Below are positions 13,430 to 13,861 of a stretch of DNA of 13,861 nucleotides, piece after piece. Within the stretch, counting starts at the first letter, position 1. Each line of letters opens with the position of its first letter. The notes under the pieces are model-generated. The model searched no databases. It worked only from the letters and a program-made list of their open reading frames with translations, and was not told the DNA's origin. A program made the translations under genes and the position numbers. Origin of the DNA: Actinomycetota bacterium (GTDB lineage: Bacteria > Actinomycetota > Thermoleophilia > Gaiellales > Gaiellaceae); NCBI GenBank assembly GCA_013697465.1, contig JACCWU010000207.1, positions 1-13,861 of the forward strand, given 5' to 3'.

Positions 13430-13457
13430 TTATCGGCAGTAGGCTGCCGACCCTTGA
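13430..13457 (-). promoter_or_regulatory. Sigma-28-like promoter of pilB
   Basis: The minus strand reads TCAAG, 15 nt, GCCGATAA, with the exact WhiG/FliA -10 octamer ending 19 nt before the pilB ATG. A start around 13423-13424 would coincide with an ATG opening a four-codon frame (ATG AGG GAT CGC TGA) whose stop overlaps the pilB ATG. It allows pilB to be expressed apart from the prepilin peptidase gene. Confidence 0.82.
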
Positions 13458-13471
13458 CGCGGTGGGGCGCC

Positions 13472-13861
13472 TCAGAACGCAGTGAGGTAGGCGTCGAGCA
13501 GGCTCTCGCCGAAGAAGAGCGCGACGACCGCACCCAGGGAGAGGAACGGAACCAGCGGCACGGCCATCTTTCGCGCGGCCGAGCCATGTCGCGCCAAGAG
13601 CACAGCCGACGGCACGAGCGCGAGGAGGAAGCCGGTCATGAGCGCGAGCGGAACGGTCGCGCCGAGCATCGCCCCCAGGAGAAGAGCGAGCTTCACGTCG
13701 CCCATCCCGAGGCCTTGCGGATACGCGAGAACGACGAGGAACAGAGCGCCCGAAGCCCCGACTGCGCCAAAGAGCCACTCCGGGCTCGGCTCGATCAGCG
13801 TATGGAGGACGAGGGCCACAGCCGCCGCCGGCAGCACGATCCGGTTCGGAACGATCCGGTG
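13472..13861 (-). CDS. pilD: Prepilin peptidase (A24 family), C-terminal part
   Basis: This is the membrane aspartyl protease that removes the leader from prepilins and, in bifunctional members, N-methylates the new N-terminus. The fragment (129 residues) begins at the window edge within HRIVPNRIVLP, which in this family follows the first catalytic aspartate (just outside the window). It contains the second catalytic motif GLGMGDVKL with its Asp, then three or four membrane helices and a short tail ending YLTAF. The N-terminal domain, including any cysteine-containing methylase region, is not in the window. It lies upstream of pilB in the same direction, so it processes both pilins found here. 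Confidence 0.93.
   Translation of the reverse strand, partial: HRIVPNRIVLPAAAVALVLHTLIEPSPEWLFGAVGASGALFLVVLAYPQGLGMGDVKLALLLGAMLGATVPLALMTGFLLALVPSAVLLARHGSAARKMAVPLVPFLSLGAVVALFFGESLLDAYLTAF

Noticed and set aside
1..13861. CRISPR arrays, tRNA or rRNA genes, insertion sequences, integrase or phage genes.
   Set aside because: No regularly spaced repeats, no tRNA-like cloverleaf or rRNA segments and no transposase or integrase motifs were seen. The locus reads as ordinary chromosome apart from two damaged genes.

Overview
The window is high-GC (about two thirds G+C) chromosomal DNA from what looks like a Gram-positive-type actinobacterium. The Pil protein types and order, the presence of PilM/N/O without any visible secretin gene, GTG starts and near-leaderless gene starts suggest a Thermoleophilia-like lineage (Gaiella/Solirubrobacter type), but that placement is inference. 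Nearly all of it is tightly packed coding sequence. It holds a type IV pilus (T4P) assembly locus plus a zinc/metal uptake locus.

Region 1 (1-2166): a divergent metal-homeostasis unit. On the minus strand znuA (lipoprotein), znuC (ATPase) and the start of znuB (permease, cut by the window edge) overlap each other by 4 and 8 nt. On the plus strand a Fur/Zur-family repressor starts 6 nt after a 19-bp element matching 15/19 positions of the classical Fur box, placed so that it could silence both directions.

Region 2 (2174-5415): a frameshifted O-methyltransferase-like gene, a GrpB-family gene and pilC, all on the minus strand in one probable transcript. Then come a divergently transcribed PilV-like minor prepilin on the plus strand and, convergent to it, a wrecked remnant of a CDF-type cation transporter.

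Region 3 (5415-10015): a compact minus-strand operon pilT-pilM-pilN-pilO and a PilP-position membrane protein. The genes overlap by 1-4 nt or are 5 nt apart.

Region 4 (10016-11631): plus-strand genes. These are the major pilin with a strong Shine-Dalgarno and a 17-bp-stem terminator, then a two-gene unit. Its first gene encodes a membrane-anchored thioredoxin-fold protein that lacks the CXXC motif, and its second an unknown 90-residue protein.

Region 5 (11632-13861): pilB and the C-terminal half of the prepilin peptidase, minus strand.

The most notable result is regulatory. Five copies of a bipartite promoter, TCAAG/TAAAG/TTGAG - exactly 15 nt - GCCGATA(A/C), stand directly in front of pilB, pilT, pilC, the PilV-like gene and the thioredoxin-fold gene. 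This is the classic sigma-28 (FliA/WhiG/SigD) signature. The heptamer GCCGATA was seen by eye nowhere else in the window on either strand. The -10 element lies 7-19 nt from each start codon, so the transcripts should be leaderless or nearly so. The pilus machine and two undescribed accessory proteins therefore look like one sigma-28-family regulon. The major pilin lacks the signature and has its own SD and terminator.
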